A stretch of DNA of 64,000 nucleotides, taken from positions 584,998-648,997 of the forward strand of contig NZ_WTYT01000002.1 in NCBI RefSeq assembly GCF_009827595.1. Direction: 5' to 3'. Below, in pieces: positions 9,278-17,640 of this stretch; within the stretch, counting starts at the first letter, position 1, and each line of letters opens with the position of its first letter. Position numbers and translations under genes: made by a program. Below the pieces are notes generated by a model, which searched no databases, was not told the DNA's origin, and saw nothing but the letters and a program-made list of their open reading frames with translations. This stretch comes from Altericroceibacterium endophyticum (GTDB taxonomy: Bacteria > Pseudomonadota > Alphaproteobacteria > Sphingomonadales > Sphingomonadaceae).

Positions 9278-10638
9278 TCGCCCGCCACCGTCATGCCATC
9301 CACCCGCAAGGTCGGGACATTGATGGTGCGATGATATTCAAGATCATTGGCGGCGGACATGCGCGCAAACATGTCGAGCAGATTGCCCGCAATCGTGAAT
9401 TCAGCAACCGGCCCCGCCAGCTCGCCTTTCACAATACGAAAGCCCGCCGCACCGCGGCTATAATCACCGGTCACCCCGTTCACGCCCTGACCAGACAATT
9501 CGGTGACATAAATACCGTCTTCAATATCGCTCATCAATTCAGCGGGGCTCATCCCCCCAGCCTCCAAATGGCAATTGGAAACCGATATACCGGGGGCACC
9601 TCCCGCACCGCGTGACGCATGGCCGGTGGGCGCGATGCCCAATTGCCGCGCGGCAGCACAATTGGTCAGCCAGCCGGTGATGCGACCTTCCTGCACCAGA
9701 GCCCGGTCCCGCGTGGGCAGCCCTTCTCCGTCAAAGGGGCGTGACCGCAGACCGCGCTGGCGATGCGGTCGCTCCAGCAAGCGCAAGTCGTCAGGGAACA
9801 ATGTGTCATTTTCCTTCCCAAGCAGGAAACTTGATCTGCGGGCAATCGCCGCAGCAGACATCGCACCAATCAAATGGGCCACCAGCGAATGGCCGATGCG
9901 CGGATCGAACAGAATGGGCCGGGGCCCACTGCTCACCCGCTGCGGATCAAGCCGGGCAACCGCGCGCTGACCAGCTTTCTGGCCGATTTCCAGCGGATCG
10001 GGCAAGTCCTCTGCATGGCGCGCAACGCGGTAGGCGTAATCACGCTGCATTGCCGCCCCTTCGCCGGCAATGACGCTGGCGCTCAGAGAATGGCTGGTCG
10101 CGCGGTGGGCGGCAGCAAAGCCATTGCTGGTCGCAAGCGCGACCATGCTGGAGCCATAACCCGCCGATCCGCCTTCACTGTTGGTGACACCTGCCGTCGC
10201 CCGTGCTGAATCCTCTGCCGCCAAGGCCGCTTCGCGCAGCTTTTCAGGCGTCACCTGCACCGGATCGAACAAGTCGCAATCGGGATAGGGTGGCTGGGCG
10301 AGCATTTGTGCCTCAGCCAGTCCCGCATAGGGGTCCAGCGGCGCAGCCTTCGCCATCGCAATGGCCCGCTCGGACAATTCCTTCAATCCGGCATCGCTGA
10401 AATCGCTGGAATGGATGGAGGCGGAACGCCCATCACAGAAAACCCTCAGCCCCAGATCGGCACTTTCGGAACGATCCGCGCCTTCCAGTTTACCAAGCCG
10501 CACTTCAATGCTCTGGCTTTCACTGCCAATCACCACGGCATCAGCGCTATCCGCGCCGCCGCGGCAAACCATATCTATCAGGGCTGCGCAGCGTTCCTGC
10601 GCAACAGCCGGGTCGAGAGGAGATGCGTTTTCACTCAT
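9274..10638 (-). CDS. pmbA: TldE/PmbA family metalloprotease subunit
   Basis: Partner of TldD in a heterodimeric cytoplasmic protease that processes modified peptides and degrades unfolded peptides. The 454 residues match PmbA/TldE. The HExxxH zinc motif of TldD is absent, as expected for the non-catalytic E subunit. Conserved stretches include NSEGGSAGYGSS, GVNGVTGDYSRGAAGF and AGNLLDMF near the C-terminus. No tldD lies in the window. The downstream MscS gene overlaps by 4 bases, so they are co-translated. Confidence 0.88.
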   Translation of the reverse strand: MSENASPLDPAVAQERCAALIDMVCRGGADSADAVVIGSESQSIEVRLGKLEGADRSESADLGLRVFCDGRSASIHSSDFSDAGLKELSERAIAMAKAAPLDPYAGLAEAQMLAQPPYPDCDLFDPVQVTPEKLREAALAAEDSARATAGVTNSEGGSAGYGSSMVALATSNGFAAAHRATSHSLSASVIAGEGAAMQRDYAYRVARHAEDLPDPLEIGQKAGQRAVARLDPQRVSSGPRPILFDPRIGHSLVAHLIGAMSAAAIARRSSFLLGKENDTLFPDDLRLLERPHRQRGLRSRPFDGEGLPTRDRALVQEGRITGWLTNCAAARQLGIAPTGHASRGAGGAPGISVSNCHLEAGGMSPAELMSDIEDGIYVTELSGQGVNGVTGDYSRGAAGFRIVKGELAGPVAEFTIAGNLLDMFARMSAANDLEYHRTINVPTLRVDGMTVAGE

Positions 10639-10683
10639 TCTCCGCTTCTAGCCCAGCCCTGCTGCCTGGGCCAGACAAGCGCG

Positions 10684-11058
10684 TCAGAAAAGAGGGAGAA
10701 TCAGCGTGAACAAGCCTGTGATGGCAAAGGGAAGACCAATTGCGCACAGCCAGACAGCCAGACAATCCCGGCGGAAACGCGCCCCGAGAACCGCATTATC
10801 GGCAGCATTTTCTGTGCAGCCATCCCAGCGGCGCTGCATCAGGCGGCAGGCCGGGACAATCGCCATTACCAGCACGACCAGAGCGAGATAGGGAAGAACC
10901 GAGCCCTGACCGGTTTTCATTGCGCCCATCGTGACGAAAATATGCAAGCCGGTGTAAACCAGCAGCGCGTAAGCAATATGATCGCTGAAACGGCGGCTGA
11001 GCTGTCGCCCATTGCGGCGCACGGCAGGGCGAGCATATTTTGCAAGAGCGCTGTCCAT
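10684..11058 (-). CDS. Small membrane protein of unknown function
   Basis: A 124-residue protein with a basic N-terminus (about 25 residues) and three likely membrane spans at roughly 27-45, 55-75 and 100-122. A Cys/Arg-containing polar loop lies between spans two and three. I do not recognise a family. It lies upstream of tldE on the same strand (45-base gap) and is divergent from lptB across 172 bases. Coding is supported by frame length and hydropathy only. Confidence 0.6.
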   Translation of the reverse strand: MDSALAKYARPAVRRNGRQLSRRFSDHIAYALLVYTGLHIFVTMGAMKTGQGSVLPYLALVVLVMAIVPACRLMQRRWDGCTENAADNAVLGARFRRDCLAVWLCAIGLPFAITGLFTLILPLF

Positions 11059-11230
11059 CGGCTTCCTCCGTCACGTCTTGGAAAAAGCAGTATTCCAGCC
11101 AGCGGCCAAGTTGGCAAGTGCCTTGATTTTCCTTAGAAAACTAAGCTTTACGCTTCGCTAATCCAAGTATCATGCACGAATCCTGCCAAATAGGCTTCAA
11201 ACATAGCGCATCCATGCTAAATTCCATTTC

Positions 11231-12043
11231 ATGAACACCGAGAATGCCGATCCCTTCGATCAGGATGCGCTGGCCGACGCCATGGCCGAGGCCCCTTCGA
11301 ATGCTTCCCCGCCGATCCCGCAAGGGGGCCTGGAAGTCGTTTCGATTGCCAAAAGTTATGACAAGCGCTCCGTGCTCAGCGATATTTCGCTGTCGGTCGG
11401 CAAAGGCGAAGTGCTCGGCCTGCTCGGCCCCAATGGCGCGGGCAAGACCACCTGCTTTTATTCCATCATGGGCCTCGTCCGTCCCGATAGCGGCCGCATT
11501 CTGATGGATGGGGAAGATGTGACGCGCCTGCCCATGTATCGGCGCGCCATTCTCGGTCTGGGTTACCTCCCGCAGGAAACATCGATCTTTCGCGGCATGA
11601 CCGTGGAACAGAACATTTCCTGCGTGCTGGAAATGGTTGAACCCGACAAGGATGTCCGCGCGGCCGAGCTGGAGCGGCTGCTGGATGAATTCGGGCTGAC
11701 CCGTCTGCGTGAAAGCCCCGCCATGGCACTGTCCGGCGGGGAAAGGCGGCGCTGTGAAATTGCCCGCGCGCTGGCGGCCAACCCGTCAATCATGCTGCTG
11801 GATGAACCCTTTGCCGGGATCGATCCGCTGTCGATCGGCGATATTCGCCATTTGGTGATCGACCTCAAACAGCGCGGAATTGGTGTGCTCATCACCGATC
11901 ACAATGTCCGTGAAACACTCGATATCGTCGACCGCGCTTGCATCATCTATGGCGGCCAGGTGTTGTTTGCCGGCAGTCCGCAGGAACTGGTCGCAGATGA
12001 AAATGTGCGCCGCCTCTATCTTGGCGAGAGCTTCACTTTGTGA
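11231..12043 (+). CDS. lptB: LPS export ABC transporter ATP-binding protein
   Basis: ATPase of the LptBFG complex that extracts lipopolysaccharide from the inner membrane and pushes it across the periplasm. Walker A GPNGAGKTT is at 66-74, followed by the signature LSGGERRRCEIARAL and Walker B MLLDEPFAGID. It has about 30 extra N-terminal residues compared with E. coli LptB. Start 11231 lacks a clear Shine-Dalgarno. The lptA and lptC genes usually found upstream are not here. rpoN follows 38 bases downstream, a conserved proteobacterial pairing. Confidence 0.94.
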   Translation: MNTENADPFDQDALADAMAEAPSNASPPIPQGGLEVVSIAKSYDKRSVLSDISLSVGKGEVLGLLGPNGAGKTTCFYSIMGLVRPDSGRILMDGEDVTRLPMYRRAILGLGYLPQETSIFRGMTVEQNISCVLEMVEPDKDVRAAELERLLDEFGLTRLRESPAMALSGGERRRCEIARALAANPSIMLLDEPFAGIDPLSIGDIRHLVIDLKQRGIGVLITDHNVRETLDIVDRACIIYGGQVLFAGSPQELVADENVRRLYLGESFTL

Positions 12044-12081
12044 TTTTGGCGGCGCCCCTTCCGCATAATGCAGGCTGATCC

Positions 12082-13599
12082 GTGGGGCTGAGCCCGCGCC
12101 TCGACCTGCGCCAGACGCAATCGCTGGTGATGACGCCGCAATTGCAGCAGGCGATCAAGCTACTTGCTCTCTCCAATCTGGAAGTCGAAAGCTTCATTTC
12201 CGACGCGCTCGAATCAAACCCCCTGCTCGACACATCAGGGCAGGAGGGCGCGGATGCCGGACCATCGAATACCGCAAGTGACGGGCCGGACCCGGTCGCC
12301 GAGCAGTCCGCTGCAACCAGCACCGAAAGCGTGTCGTCGGATGAGCTGATCCGTCAGGGCGCCGGAGAGGCGGATGCGCCGCTCGATATTGACAGCTCTG
12401 CACTTGATCGGGACCGGGACACGGGCGATTGGTCTGCAACCGCCAGTGCTTCAAGCGGCGCGGGCAGCAGCGACGCCGGGCCATCAATCGATGAACGTGG
12501 CAGCGGCGGCCCGACACTGGCCGAACATCTCGAAGCGCAAATCGGTTCGGTCGCCCCGGACCCGCAAAGTGCCTTTATCGCCCGCCATATTATCGGCCAG
12601 ATCGACGATGCGGGTTATCTGACCGCCGATCTTTCAGAAATGGCTCACGACCTGGGCGTCTCAGAAGATGACGTGGCGCAAGCGCTCCATCTGGTGCAAT
12701 CGCTCGACCCCACAGGTGTCGGCGCGCGCAGCCTTGCTGAATGCCTCGCCCTGCAGGCGCGCGAGGCAGATCGATTTGACCCCTGCATGGAAAAGCTGAT
12801 CAACAATCTCGATTTGATTGCCAAGGGCCGCTTCGATCAGATCAGGCGCATTTGCAACGTGGATGAAGAGGATTTCGCCGATATGCTGGCGGAATTGCGC
12901 GGCTACAACCCGAAGCCCGGCCTTTGCTTCGACAATGCAGACCATGAACCGGTGGTGCCCGATATCCTGATCAGCGCCACACCCGATTTTGGCTGGGACA
13001 TCGCTCTCAACCCCGAAACTCTGCCGCGGCTGATCGTCAACCGCGATTACTATGTCGAGCTGCGGGGGGATTGTCAGGACAAGTCATCACGCGGCTGGCT
13101 GCAGGAAAAATTGGCGGATGCCAATTGGCTCATCAAGGCGCTGGATCAGCGGCAACGGACCATTCTGAAGGTCACCGCCGAGATAGTGAAACATCAGGAG
13201 GGGTTTTTTCGCAAGGGCGTGGCCCATCTCAAACCGCTGACGCTGCGGACGGTAGCCGAAGCGATCGATATGCATGAATCCACCGTCAGCCGCGTCACAT
13301 CCAACAAATATCTGAATTGCGCCCGCGGGACATTCGAACTCAAATATTTCTTCACCAGCGGAGTAGCCGCCGCCGATGGCGACGGCAGCGTGTCCGCCGA
13401 ATCGGTGAAGGCGGAAATACGCAGTCTGGTGGATGCCGAAGACCCGAAAAAGATTCTATCGGATGACAAGCTGGTGGAACTGCTTCGCGAAAAAGGCTTC
13501 GACCTCGCCCGGCGGACGGTGGCCAAATATCGTGAAGCGATTGGCATCGGCTCCTCTGTCCAGCGCCGCCGACAGAAGAAAATGGCCGGATTGAAATAG
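12082..13599 (+). CDS. rpoN: RNA polymerase sigma-54 factor
   Basis: Alternative sigma factor recognising -24/-12 promoters and needing enhancer-binding ATPases. The glutamine- and leucine-rich region I (LRQTQSLVMTPQLQQAIKLL) opens the protein. An acidic low-complexity region II covers about 55-155, followed by the core-binding region, the HTH and the C-terminal RpoN box ARRTVAKYRE. The start is GTG at 12082; the ATG at 12068 is in another frame and quickly stops. The 505 residues are typical. Confidence 0.95.
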   Translation: MGLSPRLDLRQTQSLVMTPQLQQAIKLLALSNLEVESFISDALESNPLLDTSGQEGADAGPSNTASDGPDPVAEQSAATSTESVSSDELIRQGAGEADAPLDIDSSALDRDRDTGDWSATASASSGAGSSDAGPSIDERGSGGPTLAEHLEAQIGSVAPDPQSAFIARHIIGQIDDAGYLTADLSEMAHDLGVSEDDVAQALHLVQSLDPTGVGARSLAECLALQAREADRFDPCMEKLINNLDLIAKGRFDQIRRICNVDEEDFADMLAELRGYNPKPGLCFDNADHEPVVPDILISATPDFGWDIALNPETLPRLIVNRDYYVELRGDCQDKSSRGWLQEKLADANWLIKALDQRQRTILKVTAEIVKHQEGFFRKGVAHLKPLTLRTVAEAIDMHESTVSRVTSNKYLNCARGTFELKYFFTSGVAAADGDGSVSAESVKAEIRSLVDAEDPKKILSDDKLVELLREKGFDLARRTVAKYREAIGIGSSVQRRRQKKMAGLK

Positions 13600-13658
13600 G
13601 CGCATGGCGGTGTCCTCAAAGCCACAACTTTCACCAAGGTAAATTACTTTAGGGAATA

Positions 13659-13691
13659 TTAACCTTTTCCGGTAAGAAAGTCTGTGGTTAA
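13659..13691. promoter_or_regulatory. Candidate CtrA half-sites upstream of ctrA
   Basis: TTAACC at 13659-13664 and its inverse GGTTAA at 13686-13691 lie 60-92 bases before the ctrA start. The classical CtrA box is TTAA-N7-TTAA, which is not present as a full site, so autoregulation through these half-sites is inference. The region 13600-13750 holds no gene. Confidence 0.35.
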
Positions 13692-13750
13692 CAAGTTGCA
13701 ATCTCTCATATCGGAGAGTTACCGCAGAACAACAACGGGGGGTTTATCCC

Positions 13751-14452
13751 ATGCGCGTGCTGCTGATCGAAGATGAGCCTACCACCGCGAAGGCTATTGA
13801 GCTGATGCTCAACAATGAAGGCTTCAACGTATATTCCACCGATCTGGGCGAAGAAGGCCTCGATCTCGGCAAGCTGTATGATTACGACATCATTCTGCTC
13901 GACCTGAACTTGCCCGATATGCATGGTTATGACGTGCTGAAGAAATTGCGCGTCGCCAAAGTGCAGACGCCGGTTCTGATCCTGTCCGGCATCTCGGAAA
14001 TGGACTCCAAGGTCCGCAGCTTTGGTTTTGGCGCTGATGATTATGTCACCAAGCCCTTTCATCGTGATGAGTTGATCGCCCGCATCCATGCCGTTGTTCG
14101 CCGCAGCAAAGGCCATTCGCAGAGCATCATCCGCACGGGTAAGCTGGCCGTGAACCTCGACACCAAGACTGTCGAAGTCGATAGCGCCCGCGTGCATCTG
14201 ACCGGCAAGGAATATGCCATGCTGGAGCTGCTTTCCCTGCGCAAAGGCACCACGCTGACCAAGGAAATGTTCCTGAACCATCTTTATGGCGGGATGGACG
14301 AACCGGAACTGAAGATTATCGATGTCTTCATCTGCAAGCTGCGCAAGAAACTTGCTACGGCCTGCGAAGGGGAAAATTACATCGAAACCGTCTGGGGCCG
14401 CGGCTATGTGCTGCGCGATGACGAAGATGAAAGTCAGGATGCGGCCGCTTGA
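13751..14452 (+). CDS. ctrA: Cell-cycle response regulator CtrA
   Basis: OmpR-type master regulator of the alphaproteobacterial cell cycle, flagella and GTA expression. The receiver domain (1-120) has phosphoacceptor Asp51 (ILLDLNLPD) and the conserved KPF. The DNA-binding winged helix (130-225) contains [20 protein letters not shown] and [12 protein letters not shown], nearly identical to Caulobacter CtrA from memory. The C-terminus is short and ends in Ala-Ala, resembling the ClpXP degron of Caulobacter CtrA (inference). Monocistronic, with a terminator at 14481-14519. Confidence 0.96.
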   Translation: MRVLLIEDEPTTAKAIELMLNNEGFNVYSTDLGEEGLDLGKLYDYDIILLDLNLPDMHGYDVLKKLRVAKVQTPVLILSGISEMDSKVRSFGFGADDYVTKPFHRDELIARIHAVVRRSKGHSQSIIRTGKLAVNLDTKTVEVDSARVHLTGKEYAMLELLSLRKGTTLTKEMFLNHLYGGMDEPELKIIDVFICKLRKKLATACEGENYIETVWGRGYVLRDDEDESQDAAA

Positions 14453-14480
14453 CGCCTGCCAATGACAGACAATTTACAAC

Positions 14481-14519
14481 GAAACCCCTGAGAAGGCTTG
14501 CCTCTCGGGGGTTTCTTGT
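14481..14519 (+). terminator. Intrinsic terminator of ctrA
   Basis: GAAACCCC (14481-14488) pairs with GGGGTTTC (14508-14515), and further inner pairs close on a CTTG loop. A T-rich tail (TTGTT) follows. It lies 28 bases after the ctrA stop. Confidence 0.85.
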
Positions 14520-14534
14520 TATCCGCGCCAGCCC

Positions 14535-15239
14535 ATGACTGCACATAAATCGGGTGACCCGACCACACTCAACCGGCTCTATGGCCGATCGCAAGGACGC
14601 AAGCTGCGCCAGGCCCAACAGGACCTGGTCGACAATCTGCTGCCCAAAATCAGCGTACCGGAAGACGGTGCCGTCACGTCGCAGGCGCTTTTCGGACAGG
14701 ACGCACCACTCCATTTCGAAATCGGCTTTGGCGGCGGCGAGCATCTGGCCGCGCGTGCCGATCTGCTGCCCGATCATGCATTTATCGGCTGCGAACCCTT
14801 CCTGAACGGCGTCGTTGGCGCGTTGCAGCATGTTCGTGATCAGCAATTGTTCAATGTGCGGCTGCATATGGGCGACGCGCTGGAAGTGCTGGCCCGCATT
14901 CCCGACAATGCCCTATCCTTCGTCTATCTGCTGCACCCGGACCCCTGGCCCAAGGCGCGCCATGCAAAGCGGCGCATGATGAATGACGGCCCGGTGAATA
15001 TGATCGCGGCCAAGCTCAAGTCCGGCGGCGAGTTTCGTTTCGGCACCGACCACCCGGTCTATCTGCGCCACGCGCTGATGGTGATGCGCAATCATACAGA
15101 TCAGTTCGACTGGCTGACCGAGGGGCCCGAAAGCTGGCAAAAGCGCCCCGGCGGCTGGAGCGAAACCCGCTATGAAGCCAAGGCGCGCCAGCAGGGGCAC
15201 GAGGTCTGGTATTTTCGCTATCGGCGCACTGAGGCGTAA
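14535..15239 (+). CDS. trmB: tRNA (guanine-N7-)-methyltransferase
   Basis: Makes m7G46 in the tRNA variable loop using SAM. The 234 residues show the SAM-binding FEIGFGGGEHL, the family-specific LLHPDPWPKARHAKRR and the C-terminal ETRYEAKARQQGH. It starts just after the ctrA terminator, so it probably has its own promoter. A weak hairpin terminator follows at 15243. Confidence 0.95.
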   Translation: MTAHKSGDPTTLNRLYGRSQGRKLRQAQQDLVDNLLPKISVPEDGAVTSQALFGQDAPLHFEIGFGGGEHLAARADLLPDHAFIGCEPFLNGVVGALQHVRDQQLFNVRLHMGDALEVLARIPDNALSFVYLLHPDPWPKARHAKRRMMNDGPVNMIAAKLKSGGEFRFGTDHPVYLRHALMVMRNHTDQFDWLTEGPESWQKRPGGWSETRYEAKARQQGHEVWYFRYRRTEA

Positions 15240-15242
15240 TTT

Positions 15243-15266
15243 GGCGTTGCTTTTAACGCCTTCTTT
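15243..15266 (+). terminator. Probable terminator of trmB
   Basis: Stem GGCGTT (15243-15248) with AACGCC (15255-15260), loop GCTTTT, then TTCTTT. It starts 4 bases after the trmB stop. The short stem makes it modest. Confidence 0.6.
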
Positions 15267-15663
15267 CCAAACTGTGCGGCGTCAAACCACCGGCTCAAAT
15301 GCTGGAAATCGGTTCATTTCCTATCGCTGCCAGTCTTCTGGATGTAGCCCTCTATAAGCTGGAGCGCTCACCCTTACCCGCACGTGCATAGACTACGGTT
15401 ATAAGCTTAGCCACGTAAACTCCTCGCCTCACCGGCGGAGACGGCGTACAGCCGTACAATGCGCCGATCTCGCAAGAGTGCTGCAATTTTCCAATAATGC
15501 CTATTGCGTCCGGACTGGCGGAATTCCTCATTCATTGCGGGCAGGAGGCAGACACAGATCGATAGTTTCAAATTATACCTATCCGGCTCCGTGATGCTGG
15601 ACCTTGGCCTGTGGCACGGCTTAGACATCGTTCTTCTATCCAGCGTCAAAGGTATAAGCACCG
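15267..15663. other. Intergenic stretch without a convincing gene
   Basis: About 400 bases between the trmB terminator and the M61 peptidase. It is less GC-rich than its surroundings and contains small hairpins, for example ACGGC-GTACA-GCCGT near 15450. A short minus-strand frame (15407-15700) overlaps the start of the peptidase gene and resembles no family I know. It should contain the peptidase promoter. Confidence 0.4.
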
Positions 15664-17574
15664 ATGAAACATTCGCTTCTGGCCGGTTTTCTGGCTGCAT
15701 CCTGCCTCTCCAGCGTGGCGAGCGCGGAAAATTCGCGGCCGCAGCCCGTACCGATTACCGATACGATTCCCGCGGCCCGCGACATTGCCTATCCCGGTGC
15801 GATCACCCTCGATATTGACGCAACGGATACGCAGCGCGGCATTTTCACCGTCAAGGAAACCATCGATGTGGCCGAATCCGGCCCGATGGTGCTGCTGATG
15901 CCAGAATGGCTGCCGGGCAAGCATTCAGAAGCCGGGCAATTATCCAAGCTGGCCAGCCTGAAATTCACCGCCAATGGTCAGACCCTTTCGTGGAAGCGCG
16001 ATCCGGTCGATGTCTACGCCTTCCACATTGATATCCCGGAGGGTGCTAAGACCGTGGATATCGATCTGCAATTCCTCTCCGCCACCGCAAGAAATCAGGG
16101 GCCGATTGTGATGACGCCGCAGATGCTGCGGCTGCAATTCAATTCGATGAGCCTGTATCCGGCGGGCTATTACACCCGCAACATTCCGGTTTCCGCCACC
16201 GTCCGCTATCCGCAGGACTGGACGGCTGCGTCCGGCCTACCGGCCACCGCGCAAGGCTCCACCTACACCTACGAAACAACGGATTACCAAACGCTGGTCG
16301 ATTCGCCGGTGCTGGCGGGGCGTTTCTTCAAACGCTTCGAATTAACCCCGCGGGTCGGTCTGGATGTGGTAGCCGATACGCCGGATGAGCTGGAAGCCAC
16401 ACCGGAGCAGATCGCTGCGCATAAACGGCTGGTCGATCAAGCGGTGAAGACATTCGGCGCGCAGCATTACGACAATTACGAATTTCTGCTCAGCATTTCA
16501 GACGAAATCAGCGGAATCGGGCTGGAGCATCATCGCAGCTCTGAAAATGGTGTCGAGCCGGGCTATTTCACCGAATGGGATGATCAGGCCTCTGCCCGCA
16601 ATCTGTTGCCGCATGAATTCGTCCATAGCTGGAATGGCAAATTTCGCCGTCCCGCAGATCTGTGGACGCCCGATTACCGCATGCCGATGCGCGACAGCCT
16701 GATGTGGGTCTATGAAGGGTTGACCCAGTTTTACGGCTATGTGCTGCAGGCCAGATCCGGGCTGGTTTCAAAGCAGGATACGCTGGATGAATACGCCGCG
16801 ATCATGGCGCGATATGACTACACGCCCGGACGCGAATGGCGCCCGCTGCTCGATACGACCAACGATCCGATCATCGCCCACCGGCAACCCAAAGCCTGGA
16901 GGAGCTGGCAGCGTTCGGAAGACTATTACAATGAAGGTCTGCTGGTCTGGATGGAAGTGGATTCCATTCTGCGACGCGAATCCGGCGGCCAGAAATCGAT
17001 TGATGATTTCGCCCGCGCTTTCTTTGGCATACGCGATGGCGACTGGGGAGAAGTGACCTACACTTTCGATGATGTCGTAAACACACTCAACAATGTGCAG
17101 CCCTATGACTGGAACAGCTTCCTCAGCACCCGGCTGAATGAAACCAGCGATCATGCTCCGCTGCAGGGCTTTACCGATAATGGCTATCGGCTGATCTTCA
17201 CCGACACGCAAAGCGACGTTCTGAAAGATGCGGCCAAAGCACGCGGGATTACCGATCTCAGCTATTCTCTGGGCTTCACCCTCAACAAGGATGGCGAGGT
17301 CAGCCGCGTGGTCTGGGACAGCCCAGCCTTTGCCGAGGGGATGACCGTTGGTGATGAAGTGGTTGCCGTGAATGATGCAGCCTACACGCCCGACAAGCTG
17401 ACCGGTGCCCTTGCCGCAGCGCAGGATACCAAGGACCCCATTCGCGTGCTCATCAAACAGGGCGATGACTTCCAGACGCTTTCCTTCTCTTATTTCGAAG
17501 GCGCGCGTTATCCGCATCTGGAAAAGATCGTGAAGGGGAAAAGCGGGCTCGATCGTCTGCTGGAAGCCCGGTAA
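15664..17574 (+). CDS. M61 family metallopeptidase (glycyl aminopeptidase-like)
   Basis: A 636-residue exported zinc peptidase. The signal peptide ends around residue 21 (AGFLAASCLSSVASAEN). The N-terminal beta domain is followed by the catalytic domain with HEFVH at 317-321 in LLPHEFVHSWNGK, typical of M61, and then WVYEGLTQFYG supplying the third zinc ligand. The C-terminal ~110 residues form a PDZ domain (SLGFTLNKDGEVSRV, then GMTVGDEVVAVND). Convergent with the malic enzyme gene; a shared hairpin lies between them. Confidence 0.92.
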   Translation: MKHSLLAGFLAASCLSSVASAENSRPQPVPITDTIPAARDIAYPGAITLDIDATDTQRGIFTVKETIDVAESGPMVLLMPEWLPGKHSEAGQLSKLASLKFTANGQTLSWKRDPVDVYAFHIDIPEGAKTVDIDLQFLSATARNQGPIVMTPQMLRLQFNSMSLYPAGYYTRNIPVSATVRYPQDWTAASGLPATAQGSTYTYETTDYQTLVDSPVLAGRFFKRFELTPRVGLDVVADTPDELEATPEQIAAHKRLVDQAVKTFGAQHYDNYEFLLSISDEISGIGLEHHRSSENGVEPGYFTEWDDQASARNLLPHEFVHSWNGKFRRPADLWTPDYRMPMRDSLMWVYEGLTQFYGYVLQARSGLVSKQDTLDEYAAIMARYDYTPGREWRPLLDTTNDPIIAHRQPKAWRSWQRSEDYYNEGLLVWMEVDSILRRESGGQKSIDDFARAFFGIRDGDWGEVTYTFDDVVNTLNNVQPYDWNSFLSTRLNETSDHAPLQGFTDNGYRLIFTDTQSDVLKDAAKARGITDLSYSLGFTLNKDGEVSRVVWDSPAFAEGMTVGDEVVAVNDAAYTPDKLTGALAAAQDTKDPIRVLIKQGDDFQTLSFSYFEGARYPHLEKIVKGKSGLDRLLEAR

Positions 17575-17590
17575 CAAAAGCGAGGATATA

Positions 17591-17627
17591 GCCAGTGCCG
17601 CGCCGCTTATTGGCGGGCGGCACTGGC
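17591..17627. terminator. Bidirectional hairpin between convergent genes
   Basis: A perfect 11-base inverted repeat, GCCAGTGCCGC (17591-17601) with GCGGCACTGGC (17617-17627), with a further inner 4-base stem. No long T run on either side, so termination efficiency is uncertain. It sits between the ends of the M61 peptidase and malic enzyme genes. Confidence 0.65.
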
Positions 17628-17640
17628 GAATATATCAGGC

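Noticed and set aside
15407..15700. Small minus-strand frame of 97 codons in the gap
   Set aside because: It overlaps the start and signal peptide of the M61 peptidase, has no supported start and no known family.
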